From positions 44,592 to 108,591 of the forward strand of contig JAHHQW010000002.1 in NCBI GenBank assembly GCA_020026195.1: a DNA stretch of 64,000 nt, given 5' to 3'. The DNA is from Prevotella sp. (GTDB lineage Bacteria > Bacteroidota > Bacteroidia > Bacteroidales > Bacteroidaceae). The notes below the pieces were generated by a model. The model ran no database searches, had not been told where the DNA came from, and saw nothing but the letters and a program-made list of their open reading frames with translations. The translations under genes and the position numbers were made by a program. Positions 24,941 to 33,934 of this stretch are shown piece after piece; positions within the stretch are counted from its first letter, which is position 1; each line of letters starts with the position of its first letter.

Positions 24941-25426
24941 TTATTCTGTTATCTTTTCACTTATTGCTGAAATAAGTTTTCCAAGCCACAGTTTATCAGT
25001 ATCATCAAAAGTATTCAGTTTCTCACTATCTATATCCAATACTCCTGCGATTTCTCCATCTTTAAAAAATGGTACAACTATCTCTGAGCGTGAGGCGCTG
25101 CTGCATGCAATGTGTCCTGGAAATTTATCAACATCAGGCACTACGATAGTTTTAGCTTCCTGCCATGCTGTTCCGCAGACTCCGCGTCCCTTCTTTATAC
25201 GAGTGCATGCAAGCGGACCCTGGAACGGACCTAACACCAGCACACCTTCTTTAACTCTATAGAATCCTGTCCACCAGAAATGAAAAGTTTCCTGTATACA
25301 GGCTGCAACGTTAGCCATGTTTGCTACAGGATCATCCTCAAGCTCTACCACAGATACTATCTGTGGCAGCATTGTAGCATAGAGTTCTTCTTTTGTATTT
25401 CCTTCTATAATCAGTTTCTCTGCCAT
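24941..25426 (-). CDS. msrC: Free methionine-(R)-sulfoxide reductase (GAF fold)
   Basis: The enzyme repairs free Met-R-sulfoxide. The 161-residue GAF protein keeps the three cysteines of the family: ACTRIKKGRGVCG supplies two and GHIACSSAS the third. SEIVVPFFKDGEIAGVLDIDS completes the domain. The cysteines make a reductase much more likely than a plain GAF sensor. It is the last gene of the seven-gene minus-strand operon, 8 bases after ddh. Confidence 0.93.
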   Translation of the reverse strand: MAEKLIIEGNTKEELYATMLPQIVSVVELEDDPVANMANVAACIQETFHFWWTGFYRVKEGVLVLGPFQGPLACTRIKKGRGVCGTAWQEAKTIVVPDVDKFPGHIACSSASRSEIVVPFFKDGEIAGVLDIDSEKLNTFDDTDKLWLGKLISAISEKITE

Positions 25427-25434
25427 AACAAAAC

Positions 25435-26334
25435 TCAGACTAACTTACGTATAAGGTCTTCTCTGTCTCCAGGAAGCATGTCGATAACAGGAATTTCAAT
25501 CATAGTGTAACATCCTGGCTGCTGTTTCATTGAAGCGCGTGCAGCATTGACAAGCATCTGTCCTGTAAGTGCAGGATTATTTATTGACATGTTAAATTCA
25601 AAATTCTGATTGTGCGTTATTCCGCTGACGCCTTTACGAACCATGTTTACACCATGTCCCATATCACGGAGCTCGTCTACAGAATCCACTGCTATTACAT
25701 GTGTATCATCGTTTACGAAATAAGAATCATTCTTTACAGCCTGCGCAACATCTTCTATTCGTGCTCCATCTTCAAGTTCTACATACACCATTCGTCTGTG
25801 TAATCCCTCGCCTATGGGAACAGTTATTGATATCGCATCTTTCACGCCTTCTTTTCCTCGTACACACACAGAATGTCCCATACTCATACCCGGACCAAAG
25901 TTAGTAAATGTGATGCCTTTAGGGGCCAGTCCGCGCATAAGTGTACGAACGATACTGTCAGAACCAGGATCCCACCCTGCTGATATTATGGCTGTTGCAC
26001 CATTTTTCTTACATATAGGCATAAGTGCAGCACGATAGTCTACGATTTCAGTGTGAATGTCAAAACTATCTACAGTATTTATTCCATAAGAAAGGATTTC
26101 TTCTGCATACTCGCGGCAGAGTCGTGATGGTGTCGATAATATTGCCACATCAACATCACCAAGTTCTCTTATATCTTTTACTATTTTACAATCACTTATT
26201 TCAAGCGGCGTTTCTTCACTTGTAGAGCGACGAACAATTCCCGCTATCTCAAAATCTTGCGATTCTCTCAGCGCCTGTACAGTAAATTTACCTACATTGC
26301 CATAACCTACAACAGCTGCTTTTATCTTTTTCAT
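25435..26334 (-). CDS. ddh: meso-Diaminopimelate D-dehydrogenase
   Basis: Ddh makes meso-diaminopimelate from tetrahydrodipicolinate in one NADPH-dependent step, for lysine and peptidoglycan. The 299-residue protein starts with the Rossmann motif AAVVGYGNVGKF and has SAGWDPGSDSIVRTLM and GPGMSMGHS, as in known Ddh proteins. It lies 15 bases after the NigD-like gene, in the same run as ddl. That fits a role in cell-wall precursor supply. Confidence 0.94.
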   Translation of the reverse strand: MKKIKAAVVGYGNVGKFTVQALRESQDFEIAGIVRRSTSEETPLEISDCKIVKDIRELGDVDVAILSTPSRLCREYAEEILSYGINTVDSFDIHTEIVDYRAALMPICKKNGATAIISAGWDPGSDSIVRTLMRGLAPKGITFTNFGPGMSMGHSVCVRGKEGVKDAISITVPIGEGLHRRMVYVELEDGARIEDVAQAVKNDSYFVNDDTHVIAVDSVDELRDMGHGVNMVRKGVSGITHNQNFEFNMSINNPALTGQMLVNAARASMKQQPGCYTMIEIPVIDMLPGDREDLIRKLV

Positions 26335-26349
26335 AAAAATTCTATTGTT

Positions 26350-27018
26350 TTATCTAAGTTTCACTTCAAAATCTTTCAATCCGTCCGGTGTCATTGCACT
26401 TACAATCAGCATACTGCATGAAGAATCTCTTTCCAATACGGAACTTACCCTTACACTAAAATATATACTTACTGTATAGTTGCCAGGAATATTACCGTCA
26501 TCATGAATTAAGCGCAGCTTTGCCGTTCCGTCTTCACAGCCTTCATAAAGCATTCCTAACTTGTGTTTGAGACTGCTATCCTCCGGACTCGAAGTTTTAA
26601 TTTTTAACGACAGATTGATATACTTTTTGTTTTCACTCAGCCATACTGCATCAACCTTTATAGGATCATCATTTTCATGTTTCACCTTATCACGGTCTAT
26701 AACATCTGTTGTCAGAACATTGATTATCACATAAGGTTTTACCTTATTCTTATCATCAGTCAGATAGTAATAAAGCAAAGATCTCTGCTGTTTTCCTGAC
26801 ATGTCAGCATTGGCCTTGCCGTATGGCTCTGTAAAGTTAAGGACCTTATCTTCGTCTGTAACAAACTTAAAAGCACGTCCCTCCATATTGTACGAAGTTT
26901 CGCCAAAAGCCGTTGTTACATGTGACAGTTCTCCGTCACCGCTGTCATACGGATCATTCTCGCACGAAGAGAGTATCATGACAAAAAGCAGAGCTATAAA
27001 GGTAACGATTCTTGTCAT
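26350..27018 (-). CDS. NigD-like lipoprotein
   Basis: The 222-residue lipoprotein has lipobox Cys19 (MILSSC) and a beta-rich body. The order of conserved stretches (GRAFKFVTDEDKVLNF, RSLLYYYLTDDKN, KYINLSLKIKTSS) matches the NigD-like family, found mainly in Bacteroidales and of unknown function. Its ATG overlaps the acyltransferase stop by 4 bases, so translation is coupled. Why it sits among cell-wall genes is not evident. Confidence 0.78.
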   Translation of the reverse strand: MTRIVTFIALLFVMILSSCENDPYDSGDGELSHVTTAFGETSYNMEGRAFKFVTDEDKVLNFTEPYGKANADMSGKQQRSLLYYYLTDDKNKVKPYVIINVLTTDVIDRDKVKHENDDPIKVDAVWLSENKKYINLSLKIKTSSPEDSSLKHKLGMLYEGCEDGTAKLRLIHDDGNIPGNYTVSIYFSVRVSSVLERDSSCSMLIVSAMTPDGLKDFEVKLR

Positions 27019-28163
27019 TTGGCATTAAGATAATTGATAGCAGGATTTGCATACATCTCAAGGATTCTATCACGTAAGAATTCTTCATCCTTGTTAGGAA
27101 TATCTATTTTCTGTAACTGTCCGGCTAAATATTTTTCAAATCGTAACTTTTCCTCTGCTGTATACTTATCTGAATACTCGTTAGTATTCTTATAAAGATC
27201 TAACGCAACATAGTTGCCAGCAAAAAGCATATAATTGCTATGAATACTGCGATCCATTTGTTTTGCGAGACTTTCGTATATTTCTGTCTTGCCGAGAGAT
27301 TCATCAAGTCCTCCAAGATATTCGTCTACACATTCACCACAATGATAATGTATATGACCTTTATATCCCATTATACCGGTACGCATACTTACAACGTCAT
27401 CGTGAGCTGATTTCTTAAACGATGCATCATCACGTTTCATCTGCATTTCTGCGGCCTTAAGGAAATCGCACGGGTCATATTCATACGAAATAGACAACGG
27501 AACTATATGCAGTTGCTGCAGACGTTCTATAACACTGCCGCTACCACCCATGGATAACATTTTTAGAAGTGCCGTCTGTGTGCGGTCATCAGAATTCTTT
27601 GCCCTACCTTCACGCTGGGCAATCCAGACGTTCTCTTTTTTCTCTGCAATTGCAAAATGCATGTACTCAGAAAGACGAATACTCGACATCAGCATCTGCC
27701 TCGGTGTAAGTGCACGCTGAACTATAAATGATTTATTTACACGAACCAGATCTTTTACCCATGGAAGCGAAAGGAGATTATCACCTATTGCAATTTCACA
27801 TGTGTTAGAGAATCCGGCTTCAAGAAGCACTTTACAAAGAAAAGCAGAATCGAGAACGATGTCACGATGGTTGCTTATAAATGTATAACGTTTTGAAGTA
27901 TCAATACTCTCAAAATCAAAATCCATACCTGTGGAAGCCTTTTCCAACAGATGATTTAAGAAACCATAGCAGAAAGTCTTCTGAAACTTAAGATTAGTGT
28001 CACAGGAATGCATCATGGCTGCAACCTTTTCGAACGGCACCCCCGGAAGGACATAATTTATTACGCCCTTAAACATATCGTCAGCAAGCAGTCTGTCATA
28101 CACTGCCTGTAATTCTTCAGGCTCAAATGGTCTTATTTCATCAAATTTTTCAGGTATATTCAT
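27015..28163 (-). CDS. Acyltransferase (PlsC-like fold)
   Basis: This is a 382-residue cytosolic or membrane-associated protein. The acyltransferase box is FISNHRDIVLD (His-x4-Asp), and the second box is around VWIAQREGRAKNSDD. It resembles glycerol-phosphate or lysophospholipid acyltransferases. The substrate is not readable, and the C-terminal half has no motif I recognise. It lies between ddl and the NigD-like gene, 25 bases after ddl. A lipid- or lipoprotein-acylation role is inference. Confidence 0.8.
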   Translation of the reverse strand: MNIPEKFDEIRPFEPEELQAVYDRLLADDMFKGVINYVLPGVPFEKVAAMMHSCDTNLKFQKTFCYGFLNHLLEKASTGMDFDFESIDTSKRYTFISNHRDIVLDSAFLCKVLLEAGFSNTCEIAIGDNLLSLPWVKDLVRVNKSFIVQRALTPRQMLMSSIRLSEYMHFAIAEKKENVWIAQREGRAKNSDDRTQTALLKMLSMGGSGSVIERLQQLHIVPLSISYEYDPCDFLKAAEMQMKRDDASFKKSAHDDVVSMRTGIMGYKGHIHYHCGECVDEYLGGLDESLGKTEIYESLAKQMDRSIHSNYMLFAGNYVALDLYKNTNEYSDKYTAEEKLRFEKYLAGQLQKIDIPNKDEEFLRDRILEMYANPAINYLNAK

Positions 28164-28188
28164 GATTCAAGTATTTAATAAAGTGTCT

Positions 28189-29190
28189 TTAAAACTGATT
28201 TTCTACAATGTCCGTCAGTACATCTTTGATATCGAGTCCTGCTGCACGAACCTGCTGCGGAATGAAACTTGTCGGTGTCATTCCAGGTGTGGTATTTACT
28301 TCGAGCATCGTTATTTTATCTACGTCCTTACCATCTTCCTTGACATGCGTAATGATATAGTCTATACGTATTATACCGTTACATTTTAAGATATCATAGA
28401 TGGCGCTGGTAAGTTTCTGTACACGCTCTGTCGTACTTTCACTTATACGGGCTGGAGTAATTTCATCCACCTGTCCGTTATATTTTGCATCGAAGTCAAA
28501 GAATTCGTTATTTGTCACTACTTCAGTAGGCGGGAATACGACAGAATTCTTCTCGGTCTTGTAACATCCTATAGATATTTCAGTTCCTTCAATGTAAGAT
28601 TCTATCATAACCTCGTCGCTTTCCATCATAGCCTTGCGGATTGCAGGTGCAAGCTGGTCGGCGTTTTTCACCTTAGAAACGCCAAAACTGCTTCCGTCAG
28701 CAGCAGGTTTTACGAAACAAGGCATTCCGAGACGCTTTTCAATTTCAGCCTCATCAATTTCGTTTTCAAAACCTCTGCGTACAAGCATACTGTCAGCAAC
28801 GCGTACGCCATAGCTCTTTATATACTGATTGAAAACAAACTTATCGAATGTGAGAGCCTCGACTAATACACCGCTGGTAGAATAAGGCAGACCTAAAAGG
28901 TCAAAATATCCCTGTAAAAGTCCGTTTTCACCAGGTGTTCCATGTATTGTGATGTAAGCATAATCGAAAGTTTTCTTCTTGTCACCTTCCATGAACGAGA
29001 AATCATTGCGGTCAATTCGTACCGTAGTTCCGTCGTTAAGTTCTACATGCCAGTCCTGTGAACTCAGGCATACAATATAAACGTTATAACGTTCTTTGTC
29101 AAAGAACGAGTAAAGTCCCTTGGCTGACTTCATGGAAACCTCATACTCCGATGAGTCTCCACCGCATACTATTGCAATATTTCTTTTCAT
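28189..29190 (-). CDS. ddl: D-alanine-D-alanine ligase
   Basis: Ddl joins two D-Ala for the peptidoglycan stem peptide, using ATP. The 333-residue protein has the N-terminal IVCGGDSSEYEVSMKSA, the ATP-grasp lid region PCFVKPAADGSSFGVSKV and the metal-binding MLEVNTTPGMTPTSF. These residues match D-Ala-D-Ala rather than D-Ala-D-Lac ligases, so no vancomycin-resistance type is suggested. It starts 30 bases after rluD. Confidence 0.95.
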   Translation of the reverse strand: MKRNIAIVCGGDSSEYEVSMKSAKGLYSFFDKERYNVYIVCLSSQDWHVELNDGTTVRIDRNDFSFMEGDKKKTFDYAYITIHGTPGENGLLQGYFDLLGLPYSTSGVLVEALTFDKFVFNQYIKSYGVRVADSMLVRRGFENEIDEAEIEKRLGMPCFVKPAADGSSFGVSKVKNADQLAPAIRKAMMESDEVMIESYIEGTEISIGCYKTEKNSVVFPPTEVVTNNEFFDFDAKYNGQVDEITPARISESTTERVQKLTSAIYDILKCNGIIRIDYIITHVKEDGKDVDKITMLEVNTTPGMTPTSFIPQQVRAAGLDIKDVLTDIVENQF

Positions 29191-29220
29191 GCTTTTAAAA
29201 TTTTCTATGCTAAGTTTATT

Positions 29221-30309
29221 CTATATTCCAGCCGACTGCATGTAACGGCGCCATTTTTCAAGCAGCTGCTGCATGTCATCGGGAAGTTCTGATGTAAAAT
29301 TCATTTCTTTTCCTGTCGTGGGATGAACGAAACCTAATGTCAGTGCATGTAATGCCTGACGCGGACAGAGTTCGAAACAGTTCTGTATGAACTGTCTGTA
29401 ACTTCCAGTACGATTACCTCTAAGGATTTCATTTCCGCCATAACGTTCATCACTGAACAACGGATGTCCTATGTGTTTCATGTGTGCACGTATCTGATGT
29501 GTGCGTCCTGTTTCAAGAATACATTCCACAAGTGTCACATATCCGAAACGTTCAAGAACACGATAATGTGTTACGGCACTCTTTCCGATACCCGAATCAG
29601 GTGGAAAGACATCCATCCTGAGACGGTCCTTAGGATCGCGACCTATATTTCCTTCAATACGTCCTTCATCTTCTTCAAAGTTTCCCCACACCAGAGCATT
29701 ATAACTTCTATGCGTGGTCTTATTAAAGAATTGCAGACTAAGTTTGGTCTTTGCCGTAGGAGTCTTAGCTGCAACAAGAAGACCGCTTGTATCCTTGTCT
29801 ATACGATGAACAAGTCCCACTTCCGGATCGTTAGGATCGTAATCTGGAACATCCTTAAGATGCCATGCTATTGCATTGACAAGCGTACCGTCGTAATTTC
29901 CACAACCAGGATGTACGACCATGCCCGCCGGCTTGTTTATCACCATCAGATCACTATCCTCGTAAACGATGTCAAGAGGTATATCCTGAGCCTCAATAGT
30001 ATTGTCATAATGCGGACGGTCGAGCATTATGGTTATCACGTCACACGGACGGACCTTGTAATTACTCTTCACAGGACGCTCGTTCACATGAATGAACCCT
30101 GCATCTGCCGCCTTCTGTATTCTATTTCTGCTCGTGTCATGCAGACGCGTCAGCAGAAACTTATCTATTCTCAGTGGATCTTGCTTTTTATCAGCAACAA
30201 CTCTGAAATGTTCATACAGCTGAGTCTGTTCGTCATCTTCGATATCAGCATCATACGCCATATCGAGACTTCTTTCTTCCAATTCTTCCAAATTTCCTGC
30301 AGCTATCAT
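29221..30309 (-). CDS. rluD: RluD-family 23S rRNA pseudouridine synthase
   Basis: The 362-residue protein has an acidic N-terminal extension (about 1-45), an S4 RNA-binding domain (about 50-105) and the catalytic RluA domain. The catalytic Asp is in VHRIDKDTSGLLV, and the TGRTHQIRAHMKHIGHP block follows. RluD modifies helix 69 of 23S rRNA. The extension makes it longer than E. coli RluD (326). Its start overlaps the PASTA gene by 4 bases, and ddl follows in the same operon. Confidence 0.93.
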   Translation of the reverse strand: MIAAGNLEELEERSLDMAYDADIEDDEQTQLYEHFRVVADKKQDPLRIDKFLLTRLHDTSRNRIQKAADAGFIHVNERPVKSNYKVRPCDVITIMLDRPHYDNTIEAQDIPLDIVYEDSDLMVINKPAGMVVHPGCGNYDGTLVNAIAWHLKDVPDYDPNDPEVGLVHRIDKDTSGLLVAAKTPTAKTKLSLQFFNKTTHRSYNALVWGNFEEDEGRIEGNIGRDPKDRLRMDVFPPDSGIGKSAVTHYRVLERFGYVTLVECILETGRTHQIRAHMKHIGHPLFSDERYGGNEILRGNRTGSYRQFIQNCFELCPRQALHALTLGFVHPTTGKEMNFTSELPDDMQQLLEKWRRYMQSAGI

Positions 30310-30953
30310 AATATTATTTCAAAATTGTCTTCTCCACCAGCCACATCAAATATAACCTGTGTGCTGTCATTCAGCGAATCCAGATTCTCGTCAAGATTAG
30401 TAGAGCCGTCACCTACGACTACACATAATTCCTTTCCTGCCGGAACTCTGTCACCCGCAGAAAGGTCTCTGCCGTTATACTCTATTCCGTACACCCAGTC
30501 CTTCTCGCCCGCGATGAGTCTTGCAGGAGCGAGCTTAAAGCCAAGAGCCCTGAGTCTGGCTTCAGCTTCACGCAAAGAACTATTATCAATTATGTCTGGA
30601 ATAGTAATATACGGAGATGACGATGCGTTAATGACTACGTATATAGTATGTCCGGCCTTAGCCTTGGTTCCTGCCTCAGGAATCTGATCCAAGATACATC
30701 CGGCAGCAAGTTTCTTTACATATCCCGTATCGCTGACACATACGTTAAGTTCCATCGTACCAAGTTCACGTTTAGCGTCCGACAGCGATTTTTCATACAA
30801 ATTGGGGATTACAATTTCTTCACCATGCCTTGTGTAACTGTCAAGACCATAGATAACACCTGTCAGGAGCAGCAATCCGACAATTACAATGCCCAGAATA
30901 TTGCTCAGCACATAGTGTTTCTTTCTTAGTGCAAATATATCCTTAACCTTCAT
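30306..30953 (-). CDS. Membrane-anchored PASTA-domain protein
   Basis: The 215-residue protein has a short basic cytoplasmic start, one membrane helix (about 17-38), then two to three PASTA repeats (VIPNLYEKSLSDAKRELG, TIPDIIDNSSLREAEARL) and an acidic C-terminus. PASTA repeats bind uncrosslinked peptidoglycan or muropeptides and are best known on Ser/Thr kinases and PBPs. Here no kinase or transpeptidase is attached. It leads the operon that contains ddl and ddh, so a wall-sensing or scaffold role is inferred. Confidence 0.88.
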   Translation of the reverse strand: MKVKDIFALRKKHYVLSNILGIVIVGLLLLTGVIYGLDSYTRHGEEIVIPNLYEKSLSDAKRELGTMELNVCVSDTGYVKKLAAGCILDQIPEAGTKAKAGHTIYVVINASSSPYITIPDIIDNSSLREAEARLRALGFKLAPARLIAGEKDWVYGIEYNGRDLSAGDRVPAGKELCVVVGDGSTNLDENLDSLNDSTQVIFDVAGGEDNFEIIL

Positions 30954-30977
30954 ATATTATATATGGTTTTCAGATTA

Positions 30978-31008
30978 CAAAGTTACAAAAAAAACAGAAA
31001 GAAGCAAG
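30978..31008 (-). promoter_or_regulatory. Promoter of the PASTA-rluD-ddl-ddh operon
   Basis: Minus-strand TAACTTTG (30978-30985), with CTTG in place of TTTG at 31005-31008, exactly 19 bases upstream. Predicted leader about 15 bases. The upstream half lies in the rpmH terminator. Confidence 0.55.
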
Positions 31009-31034
31009 TGTTTACTTTACTTCTTTCTGTTTTT
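30990..31034 (-). terminator. rpmH terminator
   Basis: AAAACAGAAAGAAG (30991-31004) pairs perfectly with 31020-31033 around a 15-base loop, and A-rich/T-rich flanks extend it. It lies 31 bases past the rpmH stop. Confidence 0.9.
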
Positions 31035-31064
31035 ACGTTACAATCGGTATCTTTCGACACGAAA

Positions 31065-31220
31065 TTACTTTCCGTGATGCTCGCTAGATACTGTTAATTT
31101 CTTACGTCCTTTAGCACGACGTGCACTAAGTACACGACGACCATTCTTTGTTGCCATTCTCTGACGGAAGCCGTGCTTGTTCACTCTTCTTCTGTTGTGC
31201 GGCTGAAATGTTCTTTTCAT
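31065..31220 (-). CDS. rpmH: 50S ribosomal protein L34
   Basis: The 51-residue basic protein is read from the ATG at 31218-31220 to the TAA at 31065-31067. The hallmark [12 protein letters not shown] start, KHGFRQRM and [16 protein letters not shown] are complete. A slightly longer tail (TVSSEHHGK) is usual for Bacteroidota. It has its own perfect promoter and a terminator. It is not next to rnpA or dnaA, unlike in many bacteria. Confidence 0.97.
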   Translation of the reverse strand: MKRTFQPHNRRRVNKHGFRQRMATKNGRRVLSARRAKGRKKLTVSSEHHGK

Positions 31221-31263
31221 TGTCTTTGTTTATTTTATGATATTATTTTCACACTATGGGCTG

Positions 31264-31294
31264 CAAAATTACTCATTTCTTTTTAAATAACAAA
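31264..31294 (-). promoter_or_regulatory. rpmH promoter, full consensus
   Basis: Minus-strand TTTG (31291-31294), 19 bases, TAATTTTG (31264-31271). Predicted leader about 35 bases. Confidence 0.75.
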
Positions 31295-31320
31295 GAATTA
31301 TATGTTTTTATTGGTTTCTT

Positions 31321-31352
31321 TTATGTTTTTCCCTAAAATTGTACTAACTTTG
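31321..31352 (+). promoter_or_regulatory. Probable efp promoter
   Basis: TAACTTTG at 31345-31352, with TTATG in place of TTTG about 19 bases upstream. It lies back-to-back with the rpmH promoter. Confidence 0.5.
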
Positions 31353-31401
31353 CACCGTCAAAAGAAACATAAGGAGCAATAACGATAAAATTTAAATAGA
31401 A

Positions 31402-31968
31402 ATGATTAATTCACAAGAAATTAAGAAAGGTACATGCATCCGTCTGGACAACCAGATTTTCATCTGCATCGACTTCAACCACATGAAACCGGGCAAGGGT
31501 AACACTATCATGCGTACAAAACTGAAAAACGTAACAACAGGTAACGTTCTCGAAAGAACATTCCAGGTTGGTTTCAAACTTCAGGACGTTATGGTTACTC
31601 GCCGTCCCTACCAGTATCTCTACGAATCTCCCGAGGGATATATGTTCATGAATCAGGAAACATACGATCAGGTGCCCATCAACAAGGACCTTATCACTGG
31701 TTTCGATTTCATGAAGGAAAACGATATTGTAGACGTTGTATCTGATGCTGACGAGGGCGTTATCCTTTATGCTGAAATGCCTCAGAAGACAGTCCTCACA
31801 GTTACTCACAGCGAACCTGGAATCAAGGGCGATACAGCTACAAACACACTGAAGCCCGCTACACTTGAAACAGGCGTTGAAATCCGCGTTCCTCTGTTCA
31901 TCAACGAAGGTGACAAGGTACAGGTTGACACACGCGACGGTTCTTACGTAGGTCGCGTTAAGGAATAA
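31402..31968 (+). CDS. efp: Translation elongation factor P
   Basis: EF-P rescues ribosomes stalled on proline runs. The 188-residue protein has the three beta-barrel domains: KOW-like N-terminal domain with the tip loop KPGKGNTIMRTKLKN, whose Lys is the usual modification site, the OB middle domain, and the C-terminal domain ending YVGRVKE. No modification enzyme gene (epmA or earP type) is adjacent. It is transcribed alone, divergent from rpmH. Confidence 0.96.
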   Translation: MINSQEIKKGTCIRLDNQIFICIDFNHMKPGKGNTIMRTKLKNVTTGNVLERTFQVGFKLQDVMVTRRPYQYLYESPEGYMFMNQETYDQVPINKDLITGFDFMKENDIVDVVSDADEGVILYAEMPQKTVLTVTHSEPGIKGDTATNTLKPATLETGVEIRVPLFINEGDKVQVDTRDGSYVGRVKE

Positions 31969-31989
31969 GACTTACTTAAACAACAATAT

Positions 31990-32024
31990 ACGGGAACACA
32001 AATATTTTGAGTTCCCGTTTTTTA
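31990..32024 (+). terminator. efp terminator
   Basis: ACGGGAAC (31990-31997) pairs with GTTCCCGT (32011-32018), followed by TTTTTT. Confidence 0.9.
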
Positions 32025-32079
32025 ATTTATCTATACGGAAGGTGCCTTACACTGACCAAGCGATACTATCTTTAAAAAC

Positions 32080-33117
32080 ATGAAATACTCTCTCATAGTT
32101 CCCGTATACAACCGCCCCAACGAAGTGGACGAATTATTAGACAGTCTTACAAGACAGTCGTTCAAAGATTTTGAAGTAATAATTGTGGAAGACGGCTCGA
32201 AGGTAAAATGCGAAGACATAGTAAAGAAATATTCCGATAAACTTGATATACATTATTATTACAAGGAGAACTCGGGACCCGGACAGAGCAGAAACTATGG
32301 AGCTGAACGAAGCAAAGGAGAGTATCTGATAGTCGTCGACTCTGACGTGGTGGTGCCACAGGACTACTTTAAAGAAGTTGAAGCCGAACTGAACAGAGAA
32401 CCAAGCGATGCTTTCGGAGGTCCGGACAGCGCACATCCTTCGTTTACTGACACACAGAAGGCCATAAGCTATTCCATGACAAGTTTCTTTACTACCGGCG
32501 GTATACGCGGTGGAAAGAAAAAGCTTGATAAATTTTATCCTCGTTCTTTCAATATGGGAATACGCCGCGACGTATATATGAAACTAGGCGGATTCTCTAA
32601 AATGCGATTCGGAGAGGATATAGACTTCAGTATACGAATCTTCAAGGCAGGATACAAATGCCGCCTGTTCCCTGAGGCATGGGTATGGCATAAACGACGC
32701 ACCGACTTCCGTAAATTTTTCCGTCAGGTTTATAATAGCGGCATAGCACGCATAAACCTGTACAAGAAATATCCCGAATCGCTCAAATTAGTACATCTGC
32801 TACCTATGGTGTTCACCGTAGGCTGCATTCTTCTCATTCTTATATCCGCAGTTGGACGTGCACTCATGGAATTCGACGATATTCACCGCTGGTATTATAT
32901 GTGTGCCCTGCCATGGCTGCCCATTTTATTCTATGCTGCTGTGATTGCTATCGACTCTTCGATAAAGAATCGCAGCATAAAAATTGGCATCCTGAGCATT
33001 GCAGCTGCCTTTATCCAACTGTCAGGATACGGTTTCGGTTTTATCGAGGCATGGTGGAAACGCTGCGTGCAAGGTAAAGATGAATTCCGTGCCTTCGAGA
33101 AGAATTTTTACAAATAA
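32080..33117 (+). CDS. Family 2 glycosyltransferase
   Basis: The 345-residue protein has a GT-A catalytic domain (about 1-230) with SLIVPVYNRPNEV, the nucleotide/metal motif VVDSDV, a probable catalytic base in FGEDIDFSIR and FRKFFRQVYNSG. Two or three C-terminal membrane helices follow (about 240-320). It adds a sugar from an NDP donor to a surface or lipid-linked acceptor at the inner membrane; donor and acceptor are not readable. radC begins at the very next base after its stop. Confidence 0.87.
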   Translation: MKYSLIVPVYNRPNEVDELLDSLTRQSFKDFEVIIVEDGSKVKCEDIVKKYSDKLDIHYYYKENSGPGQSRNYGAERSKGEYLIVVDSDVVVPQDYFKEVEAELNREPSDAFGGPDSAHPSFTDTQKAISYSMTSFFTTGGIRGGKKKLDKFYPRSFNMGIRRDVYMKLGGFSKMRFGEDIDFSIRIFKAGYKCRLFPEAWVWHKRRTDFRKFFRQVYNSGIARINLYKKYPESLKLVHLLPMVFTVGCILLILISAVGRALMEFDDIHRWYYMCALPWLPILFYAAVIAIDSSIKNRSIKIGILSIAAAFIQLSGYGFGFIEAWWKRCVQGKDEFRAFEKNFYK

Positions 33118-33816
33118 ATGCCTGAAGGAAAATTAAAACTAAACATTAACCAATGGGCTGAACAAGATCGCCCGCGAGAAAAAATGATGGCACTCGGTGC
33201 CGAGGCACTGAGCAATGCCGAACTATTAGCAATACTTATAGGTTCTGGATCGACAGAAGAATCGGCAGTACAGCTGATGCAACGAGTATTACACGACTGC
33301 AACAATAATCTTAACACTCTTGGCAAAAAGACAGTAAGCGAACTGTCGGAATATAAGGGACTTGGACCTGCCAAGGCTGTCACTATTTTATCAGCATGCG
33401 AATTAGGCAAACGCAGGCAATTACAGGATGCAGAAACAAGAACGGACCTCAGTTCGCCTGTAAACATATATGAATACATGCTGCCTAAAATGCAGGATCT
33501 CGACGTAGAGGAAGCATGGATTCTGCTCATGAATCAGAATTACAGACTCATCAAAGCCAGACGTATATCACACGGAGGACTTAGCGAAACATCCGTAGAC
33601 GTAAGGGTTATAATGAAAGAGGCTTTGCTGAACAACGCCACTGTACTGGCACTCTGCCACAACCACCCCAGCAACAATCCCACCGCAAGCAGAAACGATG
33701 ACAAAATCACGGAATGCATAAAAAAGGCTTGCGACACTATGCGCATTTTCTTCCTCGACCACATCATCGTAACCGACGGGCGATATTACAGTTACAGAGA
33801 GGAAGGGAAACTATAA
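33118..33816 (+). CDS. radC: RadC-family JAB1/MPN metalloprotein
   Basis: The 232-residue protein has an N-terminal helix-hairpin-helix region (about 1-100, with GLGPAKAVTILSACELGKR) and a C-terminal JAMM domain. The metal ligands His181, His183 and Asp194 are kept in HNHPSNNPTASRND. The usual Gly after HNHPS is Asn here, a small departure. The DNA-repair function once assigned to RadC is not supported, and the biochemical role is unknown. It abuts the glycosyltransferase with no gap. Confidence 0.9.
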   Translation: MPEGKLKLNINQWAEQDRPREKMMALGAEALSNAELLAILIGSGSTEESAVQLMQRVLHDCNNNLNTLGKKTVSELSEYKGLGPAKAVTILSACELGKRRQLQDAETRTDLSSPVNIYEYMLPKMQDLDVEEAWILLMNQNYRLIKARRISHGGLSETSVDVRVIMKEALLNNATVLALCHNHPSNNPTASRNDDKITECIKKACDTMRIFFLDHIIVTDGRYYSYREEGKL

Positions 33817-33904
33817 TACCTGTATATTAGTACATAATCATCATAATATTTGTACAACATTATGCATTTTAAGGTATAATTGCTTTATTCTTCATATTAA
33901 TTAT

Positions 33905-33912
33905 TAACTTTG
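33905..33912 (+). promoter_or_regulatory. Probable typA -7 element
   Basis: TAACTTTG, 22 bases before the typA ATG. TTTA at about the right upstream position replaces TTTG. Confidence 0.42.
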
Positions 33913-33934
33913 CAACTGATTTTTAAGGTAGATT

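Noticed and set aside
28189..29190. Vancomycin-resistance ligase (D-Ala-D-Lac)
   Set aside because: The residues around the active site and the housekeeping context fit an ordinary D-Ala-D-Ala ligase.
29464..30687. A 407-codon open frame on the plus strand opposite rluD and the PASTA gene
   Set aside because: It is a mirror of two well-supported minus-strand genes. The translation is rich in His, Cys, Ile and Tyr without any recognisable motif, and has no promoter or ribosome site.
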